DNA from: Thermanaerothrix daxensis
GTDB taxonomy: Bacteria; Chloroflexota; Anaerolineae; Anaerolineales; Anaerolineaceae
Direction of reading: 5' to 3'
DNA: 64,000 nucleotides
Assembly (NCBI RefSeq): GCF_001306145.1
Contig: NZ_LGKO01000006.1
Location: 1-64,000, forward strand
Both the position numbers and the translations under genes were made by a program. Below are positions 51,271-59,942 of this stretch, piece after piece (within the stretch, counting starts at the first letter, position 1; each line of letters begins with the position of its first letter). A model generated the notes under the pieces. That model searched no databases and was not told the origin of the DNA. It was given only the letters and a program-made list of their open reading frames with translations.

Positions 51271-54200
51271 TCACTCCTCCACCTTCAGCACCTCGCGCAG
51301 AAACACCTCTACGATGTGCGGATCGAAATGCTTGCCTGCCTGTTCCCGCAGGTAGGCAATTGCCTGCTCCCGCGTCCACGCCGGGCGGTACGGCCGATCG
51401 CTCGTCAGCGCATCCCACACATCCACCACCGCGAAAATGCGCGCCGCCAGCGGGATCTCCTCCCCCTTCAGCCCCCGTGGGTAACCGCTCCCATCCCACT
51501 TTTCATGGTGGCAGTAGGGGATCTCCAACGCCGGCCGCAGGTACTCGATCCGCGAGAGCATTTCGTAGGCAAACACCGGGTGCTGCCGCATGAGCACCCA
51601 CTCCTCCTCGCTCAGCGGGCCGGCCTTGTGCAGGATGCTGTCGGGCACCCCCATCTTGCCGATATCGTGCAGCAGAGCCCCGCGCCGCAGGTGCACCAAC
51701 ACCTCGCCTTTCAGCCCCAGCGCACGCGCCAGGCGCAGGGTCAGTTCGGTCATCCGCTGGGTGTGCCCCTCGGTTTCCCGATCCCGCAGGTCCAGTGCAT
51801 AGGACCAGCCCTCAATCGTGGCATCGTAAGCGCGTAAAAGGGCCTGGGTTGTATGCTGGAGATCCGAGAGCAGAGCCGCATTGTGGATGGCAATGCCCAG
51901 TTGACCGGCCAGCACCTCCAGAAAATCGCGCCACTCGGCATCCTGCTCCACGGCCCGGCGGTGGAAGAGTTCGAGCACCCCTTTCACCTGGCCCTCGGCC
52001 AGCAGCGGCACCGCGTAGTACGTCACAAACTCCTCGGCCGCAAATTCGGGCGAGTTGAAAAAAACCTCCGGTTGGGCGCGCAAGTCGGGGACGTGCACCA
52101 CGCGCCGCTCCTGCGCCGCTCGCCCGGCCAGGCTCTTCCCCCAGGGCAGGTGGGTGTGCTGCAACGCCGCGGTGCGAAAGCCCCGCCCCAGGAAGTAATC
52201 CAGGGTGTTGGTGCGGGCGTCGTACAGCAGCACACAGGTCGCATCCACCCCCAGTTGGTCCATGATCTCATCCAGCGCGATCTCCAGCGTCAGGCGCAGA
52301 TCCAGGCTGGCGGTGATCGCCATATCAATCCGCCGCAGGGACTGCACCCGCTCCAGGCGTCGCTGGGCCGCCTCATACAGACGGGCATTTTCCAGGGCCG
52401 CTGCGGCCTGGTGTGCAAATGTCTGCAGTGTGCTCAGATGCTCGGCGTTGAAAAAGTCGGGGCGGTCGCTGTAAAGCGCCAGCGCACCGATGATTTGACC
52501 GCGGTGGATCAACGGCAGGGCCGCATTACTGCGCAACCCCAGCCCCAGCGCCGTCTCGCGCCAGGGCGCAAAGCGCGGGTCGGTGGCGTGATCGGGGGTG
52601 ATCTGCGGCAGCCCACTGCGGATGGCCCGCCCCACCGGACCCCGGCCTTCCGGAGTGTCGTCCCAGCGCACCCGAATACTGCGCGGGTACGGATGATCCG
52701 GTGGAAACTGGCTGAGCAACCGCACACGCCCATCCGGCTCCGCCACCCCCACCCAGGCCACTGCCAACCCGAAGAGTTCCACGCCGGCACGCGCAATCGT
52801 CTCGCCGATGGCCTGCGGTTCCAGGCTGGTCGCCAGGCGCTGGGCCGCCATGTACAGCGCGCGCAGGGTGTCCAGTTGCTGCTGGATTTGCACCTCGGCG
52901 GCTTTGCGGGCGGTGATGTCCTGGGTGTAACCCACCAGGCGCACGGGATAGCCGTGCTCATCGCGCTCGATCTCGACCTGCTCTTCCAGCCAGCGCGTTT
53001 CGCCATCCACCACCACGCGGAATTCCAGGTGGTAGGGCTGCCCCTCCAACGCCGCCTGCCAGGCGACCATCACCCGCTCACGATCCTCCGGGTGCACCCG
53101 GCTCATGAACTGTGCATCGGAGGGGTCAACCTCCGCCGGGTTCAGCCCCAACAGGCGGTACATCTCCCCCGACCAGATCAGGCGGTTGGCGGCCAGGTCA
53201 AACGACCAGGACCCCAAATGCGCAATTGCCTGTGCACGTTCCAGCGCCTGGTGCGCCTGGCGCAGGGCCGCCTCGGCTTCCTTGCGCGCGGTGATGTCGC
53301 GGCCAATCCCCTCAATGGCAATCAGGTTGCCGGCGGCATCGTAAACCGGTACATTGCGCTGCTCGAGCCAGACAATGTGACCGTCTTTATGCACCCAGCG
53401 CAGTTCCACGGGTTCGCCCGGCACAATTTCGCCGCGGGCAATCTTCTCCAAAAGGGGGCGGTCCTCGGGATGGATCAACTTGACGCCCAGGTTGGGATCG
53501 CGGTAGTGCTCTTCGGGGGTGTAGCCGACAATGGACCTCGCTGCCGGGTTGACGTATTCAAAGCCCGGCGTTGGGCGCAGGCGGTAGCGGTAGATGATAT
53601 CCGGGGCGTTCTCGGCCAGGCGGCGGAAGCGCGCCTCGCTCTCGCGCAGGGCCGCCTCAGCCTGCTGACGCAGGGCCTCACGCTGCTCCAGCGCCTCGGC
53701 CAGCGCATCCGAGGCCACCCCGATCTGCCCGATCTCATCCCCACCGGCCGCAAAGCCGGTGCGGGCGCTCAGATCCCCCGCGGTCATCCGCTGCATGGCC
53801 TCCAGGATGCGCCGCACCCGCCGTGTCACCATCTGCTCGCCCCACCCCCAGGCCAGGAACAGGCTGAACAGAATCGCCCCCGCCATGAGCCCCAGGAACG
53901 TGCCTAGCGTGCGGTTCACCGCGGCATAAGCCACCTCCACCGGGATGCCCACAAACAGATAGCCCCAGCGCAGGCCGGCATGTTCCATCGGGACGTAGCC
54001 GTACAGCCGCGGCACCTCATCCAGGCCCACCTCTTCGATCACCCCGGGCCCCGCGTGCGCCAGGGCGGCCTGCATCAAGCCGCGCTCTCGCATCGAACGC
54101 CCAAACCACAGGCTCTCCTGCGGGTAGCGCGCCAGAACGGTCCCCTGGTAATCTACCAGCGTGAAAGTCGTGCCGGGCGGCATTTCCAGGTTAGCAAAGG

Positions 54201-54747
54201 TGCGGCTGAGCCAGCGCAGGTCCAGACCCAGAAACACTACCCCCTGCAAGCCGGCCGGGCCGGTTTTGAGCGGGAACGCCAGCGGCAAAACCGGTAGCCC
54301 GCTCACGCGCCCCACCACGTAAGGGCCCACCGTAAAGACACCCGTCTCTACCGCCGTTTGAAACCATTCGCGATCCGCGTAGTTCACTGCCTGGCCGACA
54401 GGCTGCGAGGCACACACCAGGTTGCCCTGCTCATCCACCACCCCCACCAGGGTATAGAGGGGGTGCGCGTAGTAGAGATCGCGCAGCAGTGCATTGCAGC
54501 GCGGCCGATCCAGGGTGCTCACGGCTTCCATGCGTGCCAGCAGGAGCAGGGTCTCATGCCCCTGGGTGATCAGAGCGTTCTGCGAGGTGGCGGCCAGCTG
54601 CGCCAGGCTGAGCGCAGTGGTGCTGGTTCGGGCAAGCGCCTCCCCCCGTAACTGCGCCGCCGCAACCAGCGCCAGGCCGATGAGCGGCAACGCCCCCAAT
54701 AAGACCAGGGCCATCAGACGCACCCGCAGACTCTTAAACCGCCACAT
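51271..54747 (-). CDS. membrane sensor HD-GYP phosphodiesterase (dCache-HAMP-PAS-GAF)
   Basis: This 1158-residue protein is a probable c-di-GMP phosphodiesterase with a large sensory part. Two membrane helices (about 11-32 and 280-302) flank an extracytoplasmic dCache domain (CNALLRDLYYAHPLYTLVGVVDEQGNLV, YADREWFQTAVETG). A HAMP domain (about 303-360) leads to two PAS domains (about 375-500 and 510-625), shown by their PAC ends IEGIGRDITARKEAE and VGYTQDITARKAAE. Two GAF domains follow (about 635-800 and 810-960). The C-terminal HD-GYP domain has EGHTQRM, ALLHDIGKMGVP, RQHPVFAYEML, CHHEKWDGSGYPRGL and VVDVWDALTSDRPYR, all intact. The gene stands alone between the dead Rieske gene and tRNA-Ser genes. 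Confidence 0.93.
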   Translation of the reverse strand: MWRFKSLRVRLMALVLLGALPLIGLALVAAAQLRGEALARTSTTALSLAQLAATSQNALITQGHETLLLLARMEAVSTLDRPRCNALLRDLYYAHPLYTLVGVVDEQGNLVCASQPVGQAVNYADREWFQTAVETGVFTVGPYVVGRVSGLPVLPLAFPLKTGPAGLQGVVFLGLDLRWLSRTFANLEMPPGTTFTLVDYQGTVLARYPQESLWFGRSMRERGLMQAALAHAGPGVIEEVGLDEVPRLYGYVPMEHAGLRWGYLFVGIPVEVAYAAVNRTLGTFLGLMAGAILFSLFLAWGWGEQMVTRRVRRILEAMQRMTAGDLSARTGFAAGGDEIGQIGVASDALAEALEQREALRQQAEAALRESEARFRRLAENAPDIIYRYRLRPTPGFEYVNPAARSIVGYTPEEHYRDPNLGVKLIHPEDRPLLEKIARGEIVPGEPVELRWVHKDGHIVWLEQRNVPVYDAAGNLIAIEGIGRDITARKEAEAALRQAHQALERAQAIAHLGSWSFDLAANRLIWSGEMYRLLGLNPAEVDPSDAQFMSRVHPEDRERVMVAWQAALEGQPYHLEFRVVVDGETRWLEEQVEIERDEHGYPVRLVGYTQDITARKAAEVQIQQQLDTLRALYMAAQRLATSLEPQAIGETIARAGVELFGLAVAWVGVAEPDGRVRLLSQFPPDHPYPRSIRVRWDDTPEGRGPVGRAIRSGLPQITPDHATDPRFAPWRETALGLGLRSNAALPLIHRGQIIGALALYSDRPDFFNAEHLSTLQTFAHQAAAALENARLYEAAQRRLERVQSLRRIDMAITASLDLRLTLEIALDEIMDQLGVDATCVLLYDARTNTLDYFLGRGFRTAALQHTHLPWGKSLAGRAAQERRVVHVPDLRAQPEVFFNSPEFAAEEFVTYYAVPLLAEGQVKGVLELFHRRAVEQDAEWRDFLEVLAGQLGIAIHNAALLSDLQHTTQALLRAYDATIEGWSYALDLRDRETEGHTQRMTELTLRLARALGLKGEVLVHLRRGALLHDIGKMGVPDSILHKAGPLSEEEWVLMRQHPVFAYEMLSRIEYLRPALEIPYCHHEKWDGSGYPRGLKGEEIPLAARIFAVVDVWDALTSDRPYRPAWTREQAIAYLREQAGKHFDPHIVEVFLREVLKVEE

Positions 54748-55020
54748 CTGCGCTCTTCCCCCGGTTTAGGCCCACCCCGCCTCCGCCGGGCCCGTTCGCT
54801 TGGGCCGTTCCATGCACTTCGCTCACCCCATCTCCATGCATCCACCGTTAATGAGAGTCGTGGTCGCGCTGACCAGACAAATAAGTAGATCGGCTTGATT
54901 ATTGTGCCACACGAAAGCCCGCCCGGCAAGTCCCCTCGGCTTACAATCGCCTGACTCTTCATCCCCCGGCACGCTTGGATTAAAAGCACCCGCCCGCCTG
55001 CACAGCGGGCGTGCGCGAGG

Positions 55021-55111
55021 CGGGGAGGGCGGGATTCGAACCCGCGGTCGAGGTTTTAACCCCGACAACCACTTAGCAGGCGGCCCCATTCGACCTCTCT
55101 GGCACCTCCCC
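55021..55111 (-). tRNA. tRNA-Ser (anticodon GCT)
   Basis: On the minus strand the 91-base gene starts GGGGAGG and ends CCTCCCC plus discriminator G. The anticodon loop CTGCTAA gives GCT. A long variable arm (GTCGGGGTTAAAACCTCGAC) marks class II, and the T arm contains GGGTTCGAATCCC. CCA is not encoded. It lies 14 bases downstream of the next tRNA-Ser in the same transcript. Confidence 0.93.
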
Positions 55112-55125
55112 GGGTTCAGGGCCAG

Positions 55126-55214
55126 CGGAGGGAGTAGGATTCGAACCCACGGTGAGGCGTCAGCCCCACACCTGTTTTCAAGACAGGCGCCTTAAACCAC
55201 TCGGCCATCCCTCC
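55126..55214 (-). tRNA. tRNA-Ser (anticodon TGA)
   Basis: The minus-strand 89-base gene starts GGAGGGA and ends TCCCTCC plus discriminator G. The anticodon stem CTGTC/GACAG-like arm encloses CTTGAAA, giving anticodon TGA. It has the long variable arm expected of tRNA-Ser and the T-loop TTCGAAT. It is first in a two-tRNA transcript. Confidence 0.94.
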
Positions 55215-55231
55215 GGCTGTTGGCGTTCTAA

Positions 55232-55260
55232 ATTTTAGCACAAATTGACCCGCTAAGCAA
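55232..55260 (-). promoter_or_regulatory. promoter of the tRNA-Ser pair
   Basis: On the minus strand TTGCTT (55260 to 55255), a 17-base spacer and TAAAAT (55237 to 55232) lie just upstream of the first tRNA. The rest of the gap to 55501 holds a GC-rich stretch with no gene. Confidence 0.65.
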
Positions 55261-55435
55261 GCATGGACCACCCCATTTCCGCCGGCACCCACCCCGGCGC
55301 ACTCCTTCCCGAGGGCATGGCACCCCGGGCCCTCCTCCGCAGCGCCGCGGGCCGAGCTGCGCCACCGCTCGGACCATCCGGGGGGTTAACAAAAATCACC
55401 CACCCATTAACAGGGGATTAATTTGGCGCTCTATG

Positions 55436-55441
55436 TATAAT
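55436..55441 (+). promoter_or_regulatory. -10 box of the alternative complex III operon
   Basis: A TATAAT lies 60 bases before the chosen start at 55502. No good -35 hexamer is seen. All seven downstream genes have tight spacing and no internal promoter that I can see, so this is the likely single promoter. Confidence 0.5.
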
Positions 55442-55501
55442 TCTCTCAGAGGGGGCAAAACGTCTCTATATTCTACTAAATGCGGGTGAATGGAGCGGGT
55501 T

Positions 55502-56473
55502 ATGAAGCGACCTGGCGTTGGTTTGGTTATCCTCCTTTTCATGATCATGGGCACCTGGTTCGGGCTGGCCGGGTCTCGGGCCGCGCAGGCCCAGGGCAGC
55601 GCGCCCGCCGATGACCTGGTGCTCGGCGCCCGCCTCTACGATGACTGGACCGAGGTCAAGGGCGTCACACCCCCGGCCGGCAGTCACCCCATCTGGGCAC
55701 GCCAGTATACCAACACCCTCAGCGGGCCGGAAACCTGGCGCTGTGTCACCTGCCACGGCTGGGACTACCAGGGCAAAGACGGCGCCTGGGGCAGCGGTGC
55801 CAATTACACCGGCTTTCCCGGCATCTACACAGCCCGCACCCTGCCCATCGAGACCCTTACCCGCCTGCTCAGCGGCAATCCCGACCCCGAGCACGATTTT
55901 TCGGCTTACCTGACCCCGGCCGAGATGCGGGCCCTGGCCGTTTTCATCCGCGAGGGGGTGATTGACGACCGCCAGTACATTGATCTGGTCAGCCGCAAGG
56001 TGGTGGGGGGCGATCCGGCACACGGGCAGGCCCTCTACACCCAGACCTGCGCCGCCTGCCACGGCGCGGATGGGCAGCAAATCACCTTCCGCTACCAGGG
56101 CATGCAGGTATCGCTGGCCTCGCTGGCCGTGCAGGACCCCTGGCGCTTCCTGCACCGCACCCGCTTCGGCGTGGCCCGCGCCCCTGAAATGCCCATCGGC
56201 TTCACCCTGGGTTGGAGCCCCCAGGACGGGCGCGACGTCCTGGCTTATGCGCAGAGCCTGCCCAGTGGCTTGGAGCCCCAGGTCACCCCGCCCCTGGCCG
56301 GGCAGGCCCCCACGCCGGCACCTCTGCCCGGCGGCCCCGCTCAGAACTTCTTGACCGGCATCCTGACCGCCCTGGGAGCCATGGCCACCAGCCTGGGCTT
56401 CGCCCTCCTGCTGGGCGGCTTGCTGGTGGGCATCTTGCTGGTGGTGGTGTGGATTCTGCGCTCGCGTAAATAA
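55502..56473 (+). CDS. membrane-bound diheme cytochrome c
   Basis: This 323-residue protein has an N-terminal helix that may act as a signal anchor (about 5-22, ending in RAAQAQG) and a C-terminal helix followed by RSRK, so it is held at the outer face of the membrane. Two c-type heme sites are visible: Cys81-Cys84-His85 (CVTCHGWDY) and Cys183-Cys186-His187 (CAACHGADG). Met residues in APEMPIGF may be axial ligands. A Pro-rich spacer (about 259-280) precedes the C-terminal helix. It heads the alternative complex III gene set and may be an extra electron-transfer subunit or the link to a partner. I choose ATG 55502, with GGAG six bases before it; ATG 55490 is four codons upstream. Confidence 0.85.
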   Translation: MKRPGVGLVILLFMIMGTWFGLAGSRAAQAQGSAPADDLVLGARLYDDWTEVKGVTPPAGSHPIWARQYTNTLSGPETWRCVTCHGWDYQGKDGAWGSGANYTGFPGIYTARTLPIETLTRLLSGNPDPEHDFSAYLTPAEMRALAVFIREGVIDDRQYIDLVSRKVVGGDPAHGQALYTQTCAACHGADGQQITFRYQGMQVSLASLAVQDPWRFLHRTRFGVARAPEMPIGFTLGWSPQDGRDVLAYAQSLPSGLEPQVTPPLAGQAPTPAPLPGGPAQNFLTGILTALGAMATSLGFALLLGGLLVGILLVVVWILRSRK

Positions 56474-56499
56474 CCTGAAACGCAAAGGAGTGAGACACG

Positions 56500-57036
56500 A
56501 TGCAGGTTAAAAAACCCTGGTGGCAATCCGGTGGCGTGCGCATCGCCCTGGCGCTGGTCCTGCTGATCCTGTTCGGCGGCGCCGTCAGCGGTATTTACCT
56601 TTCCCAAATTCCCCCCGAGCAACCCATTGCCTTCCCCCACAAAACGCATGTGGCGCTCGGCGCCCAGTGCACCTACTGCCACCCGGCGGCGGCCTGGGGG
56701 CCCAATGCCGGCCTGCCCGGCATCTCCAAATGCTGGGGCTGTCACCAGCAGGTGCAGAAGAAATCTCCCGAGTTAGAAAAACTGGCCGGCTACGTCCAGC
56801 GCAACGAGCCCATCCCCTGGGTGCCGGTCGCCATCCAACCCGATTTCGTCAAATTCAACCACCAGCCCCACGTCCAGGCCGGCATTGCCTGCGAGACCTG
56901 CCACGGCCCCGTCTCTCAGATGACGGTAGCCCTGCCCCAGCCGCGCCAGAACATGGGCTGGTGCCTGGACTGCCATCAGCGCATGCGCCCGAACGACTTC
57001 GTGCGCCTCTCTGATTGCGCAACCTGCCACTACTAA
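56500..57036 (+). CDS. actA: alternative complex III subunit ActA, pentaheme cytochrome c
   Basis: This 178-residue protein has one N-terminal membrane helix (about 13-33) and five CxxCH heme-binding motifs: CTYCH, CWGCH, CETCH, CLDCH and CATCH. It also has extra His residues (FPHKTH, FNHQPH) that act as distal ligands in the family. Five hemes and one anchor are the features of ActA, which receives electrons from the quinol-oxidising part of the complex on the periplasmic side. It starts behind AAAGGAG and precedes the molybdopterin-like subunit by 27 bases. Confidence 0.92.
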   Translation: MQVKKPWWQSGGVRIALALVLLILFGGAVSGIYLSQIPPEQPIAFPHKTHVALGAQCTYCHPAAAWGPNAGLPGISKCWGCHQQVQKKSPELEKLAGYVQRNEPIPWVPVAIQPDFVKFNHQPHVQAGIACETCHGPVSQMTVALPQPRQNMGWCLDCHQRMRPNDFVRLSDCATCHY

Positions 57037-57063
57037 CCCCCACGCCATGAATCGAGGAGCAGC

Positions 57064-59205
57064 ATGAGCGAGAAGATTACCCGGCGCGATTTCCTCAAAC
57101 TCACCGCCATGGGCGCGGCGGCCACGGCGGTCATGACCGGCTGCGGCCCCATGTCGCGCTACGTGGTGCGCCGCCCCTACACCCAAATGCCCGAGTACAA
57201 CCAGACCGGCGAAAGCACCTACTACGCCTCTACTTGCCGCGAGTGCCCCGCCGGCTGCGGTATCCTGGTGCGCACGCGCGAGGGGCGTGCACTGACCATT
57301 GAAGGCAACCCCAATCACCCGGTCAACCGCGGCCGCCTGTGTGCACGCGGCCTGACCGCCCAGCAGGGCCTCTACAACCCCGACCGCGTACGCGGGCCGC
57401 GCTTCCAGGGACGCGGCAAGCCCACTTCCCCGCCCCGCGACCTGACCTGGGAAGAAGCCGTGCAGGTGGTGGGCAGTGCCCTGCAAAAGCCCCCCGAGCG
57501 CATTGCCTTTCTGCTGGGGCTGGTGCCCGATCACCTGTTTGATCTGGTCAGTGAACTGACGCAGGCGCTGGGCGCCCCGCCCCCCCTGCGCTACGGTGCG
57601 CTGGCCGCGCTAGATGGGCGCACCACCCTGCTCGAAGCCACCCGGCGCCTTTTCGACACCCCGGCCCTGCCCTACTTCGATCTGGCCCAGGCCGAGGTAA
57701 CCCTGGCCTTCGGCGCCGATTTCCTGCAAGCCTGGCTATCGCCGGTGACCTACACCCGCGCCTACGGGAACATGCGCCAGGGCAACCCACGCCGGCGCGG
57801 CGAACTGATCGTCTTTGAACCGCGCCAGTCCCTCACCGCCGGCAACGCCGACCGCTGGGTGCCCATTGCCCCGGGCAGTGAGGCCCATGTGGCGCTGGCG
57901 CTGGGAGGGCGCGTGGCCGAGTTGCGCGGCCTGCCCGTGCCAGAAGCGTTCCGCGCCGTCAGCCTGGAAGAAGCCGCCCGGGTCAGCGGCATCCCCGCCG
58001 CCCAACTCGAAGACCTGGCCGTGACCTTTGCCACCGCCGAGCGGCCCCTGGCGCTGGTGGGCGGCAGCGCCCTCACCCAGCCCAACGGTCTGGTCACCGC
58101 CCAGGCCGTCCTGGCGCTCAATGCGCTGGTCAATAACCTCGGACAGCCCGGCGGCGTGTTCCTCACGCCGGCTGAAGCCACCCCGGCCCCCCTCACCGCC
58201 GTGAGCGACCTGGTCCGGCGCATGCAGGCCGGCGAGATTGAGGTGCTCTTCATCCACGGCGTCAACCCGCTGTTTGAACTGCCGGCCGCGCTCGGCTTTG
58301 CCGCCGCCCTGGAAAACGTCCCCCTGGTGATCAGTTTCGCCCCCTTCCCCGACGAAACCGCCCTGCAAAGCGATTACATCTTCCCCGACCATTCGGCGCT
58401 GGAATCGTTCGGCTACCAGCGCAGCCTGGCCGGCGCCGACCGCCCTGCCTGGTCGGCCTCACAGCCGGTGGTGGTGCCGCTCTACAACACCCGCGCCACC
58501 GTGGATGTGCTGCTGGCCGCCGCCCAGGCCATCGGGCGCGCGCTGCCCTACCGCGATGAAGTGGATTTCATCCAGCAGAAGATTCTCCCCCTCCTCAACG
58601 CCGGCGGCTTCTACACCGCGCCCGAGATCCTCACCTTCTGGAGCCGCTGGCTGCAATACGGCGGCTGGTGGACGCCCGCCGCCGGTCTGCCGGCCCCCCG
58701 ATCGCCCCGCCTGCCGGCCTCGTTTGGGACGCTTACCCCGCCACCTGCCCCCGCGGAAGGTCAGTTCTACCTGCTAACCTACACCAACCACCTCGGCGAC
58801 GGCAGCGGCGCCAACCGCCCGTGGTTGCAAGAACTGCCCGATGCCATGACCACCGTCACCTGGAACACTTGGGTGGAGATCCACCCGACCACCGCCGAGC
58901 ATCTGGGGCTGAAGGACGATGACGTGGTGCGCATCACCACCCCCTACGGCGCGGTGGAAGCCAGCGTGTACCGCTACCCCGCCATCCGCCCGGATACCAT
59001 TGCCATTCCTTTCGGGCAGGGACACACCGCGCTGGGGCGCTGGGCCGAGGGCCGCGGCTGCAACCCCGCTCAGATCCTGCCTGCCGCCACCAACCCGGCT
59101 GGCGACCCCGCTTTTATCGGTACCACAGCCACCCTGATGCCCACCGGGCGCCGCCGCCCCCTGGCGCGCGTGGAAAGCAAAGACGGAGTTTACGGCGAAC
59201 ATTAG
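57064..59205 (+). CDS. actB: alternative complex III subunit ActB, molybdopterin-oxidoreductase-like part
   Basis: This 713-residue protein has a twin-arginine signal (TRRDFLKL) followed by a hydrophobic run and a Cys (VMTGCGP) that may be lipidated. The body resembles the large subunit of the DMSO reductase family, but in alternative complex III this subunit carries no molybdenum cofactor. The N-terminal cysteines CRECPAGC and a fourth in RGRLCARG are retained, so a 4Fe-4S cluster near the N-terminus is possible. Later segments include GGSALTQPNGLVTAQAVLALN and VTWNTWVEIHPTTAEHLGL. In the best-known systems ActB is one protein that also contains the ferredoxin part; here that part is a separate gene 23 bases downstream. 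Confidence 0.88.
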   Translation: MSEKITRRDFLKLTAMGAAATAVMTGCGPMSRYVVRRPYTQMPEYNQTGESTYYASTCRECPAGCGILVRTREGRALTIEGNPNHPVNRGRLCARGLTAQQGLYNPDRVRGPRFQGRGKPTSPPRDLTWEEAVQVVGSALQKPPERIAFLLGLVPDHLFDLVSELTQALGAPPPLRYGALAALDGRTTLLEATRRLFDTPALPYFDLAQAEVTLAFGADFLQAWLSPVTYTRAYGNMRQGNPRRRGELIVFEPRQSLTAGNADRWVPIAPGSEAHVALALGGRVAELRGLPVPEAFRAVSLEEAARVSGIPAAQLEDLAVTFATAERPLALVGGSALTQPNGLVTAQAVLALNALVNNLGQPGGVFLTPAEATPAPLTAVSDLVRRMQAGEIEVLFIHGVNPLFELPAALGFAAALENVPLVISFAPFPDETALQSDYIFPDHSALESFGYQRSLAGADRPAWSASQPVVVPLYNTRATVDVLLAAAQAIGRALPYRDEVDFIQQKILPLLNAGGFYTAPEILTFWSRWLQYGGWWTPAAGLPAPRSPRLPASFGTLTPPPAPAEGQFYLLTYTNHLGDGSGANRPWLQELPDAMTTVTWNTWVEIHPTTAEHLGLKDDDVVRITTPYGAVEASVYRYPAIRPDTIAIPFGQGHTALGRWAEGRGCNPAQILPAATNPAGDPAFIGTTATLMPTGRRRPLARVESKDGVYGEH

Positions 59206-59228
59206 CCCTTTCGAGAGGAGACAACACC

Positions 59229-59942
59229 ATGGCTGAAGAACGACCTGCAAAATGGGGATTAGTGGTAGACCTGGATCGCTGCACCGGTTGCAACGCCTGC
59301 ATCGCGGCCTGCTCCATGGAAAACAACGTGCCCTTCGTCGGCGAGGATGAAGTGGCCTACGGGCGCGCCCTCTACTGGATCCGCACCCAGCGCTACTGGG
59401 AGGGGGAGTACCCCGCCGTGACTCCCACCTTCCAGCCGGTCATGTGCCAGCAGTGCGGCAACGCCCCCTGCGAACCGGTCTGCCCGGTTTATGCCTCGGT
59501 GCACAGCGAGGAAGAGCAGATCAACCTGGCCGTGTACAACCGCTGCGTGGGCACGCGCTACTGCGCCAACAACTGCCCCTACTTCGCCCGCGTGTTCAAC
59601 TGGTTCGATTATGAACTGCCGGAGCCGATGCGTTCATACCTCAACCCCGATGTGACCGTGCGCCGCCGCGGGGTGATGGAAAAATGCACTTTCTGCGTCC
59701 AGCGCATTGTACGCGGGCGGCAGAAAGCCCGCGCCGAAGGGCGCGAACTGCGCGATGGCGAGATCCAGCCTGCCTGCGTCCAGGCCTGCCCCGCCGAAGC
59801 CCTGGTTTTCGGCGACCTGAGCGACCCCGAAAGCCGAGTCAGTCAACTGGCGCGCAGCCAGCGCCGCTACCACCTGCTGGAAGAACTCGGCACCCTGCCC
59901 CGCGTGACTTACCTGAAAGGAGTGGGAAACCATGGCGGTTGA
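59229..59942 (+). CDS. alternative complex III Fe-S subunit (ferredoxin part of ActB)
   Basis: This 237-residue protein is a four-cluster ferredoxin of the NrfC/DmsB type. Cysteine groups are CTGCNACIAAC, CQQCGNAPCEPVCP, CVGTRYCANNC and CTFC with CVQACPAEAL. One of the four clusters in this subunit is usually 3Fe-4S. It passes electrons between the quinol site of the NrfD-like subunit and the cytochromes. Here it stands as its own gene between the molybdopterin-like part and actC. It overlaps the start of actC by 11 bases. It has no signal peptide, so it is probably exported together with the Tat-dependent ActB part. Confidence 0.9.
   Translation: MAEERPAKWGLVVDLDRCTGCNACIAACSMENNVPFVGEDEVAYGRALYWIRTQRYWEGEYPAVTPTFQPVMCQQCGNAPCEPVCPVYASVHSEEEQINLAVYNRCVGTRYCANNCPYFARVFNWFDYELPEPMRSYLNPDVTVRRRGVMEKCTFCVQRIVRGRQKARAEGRELRDGEIQPACVQACPAEALVFGDLSDPESRVSQLARSQRRYHLLEELGTLPRVTYLKGVGNHGG

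Noticed and set aside
51853-53907. 684-codon plus-strand frame opposite the HD-GYP sensor gene.
   Set aside because: It is the shadow of the well-conserved minus-strand gene; its translation is rich in His, Arg and Gln without domains.
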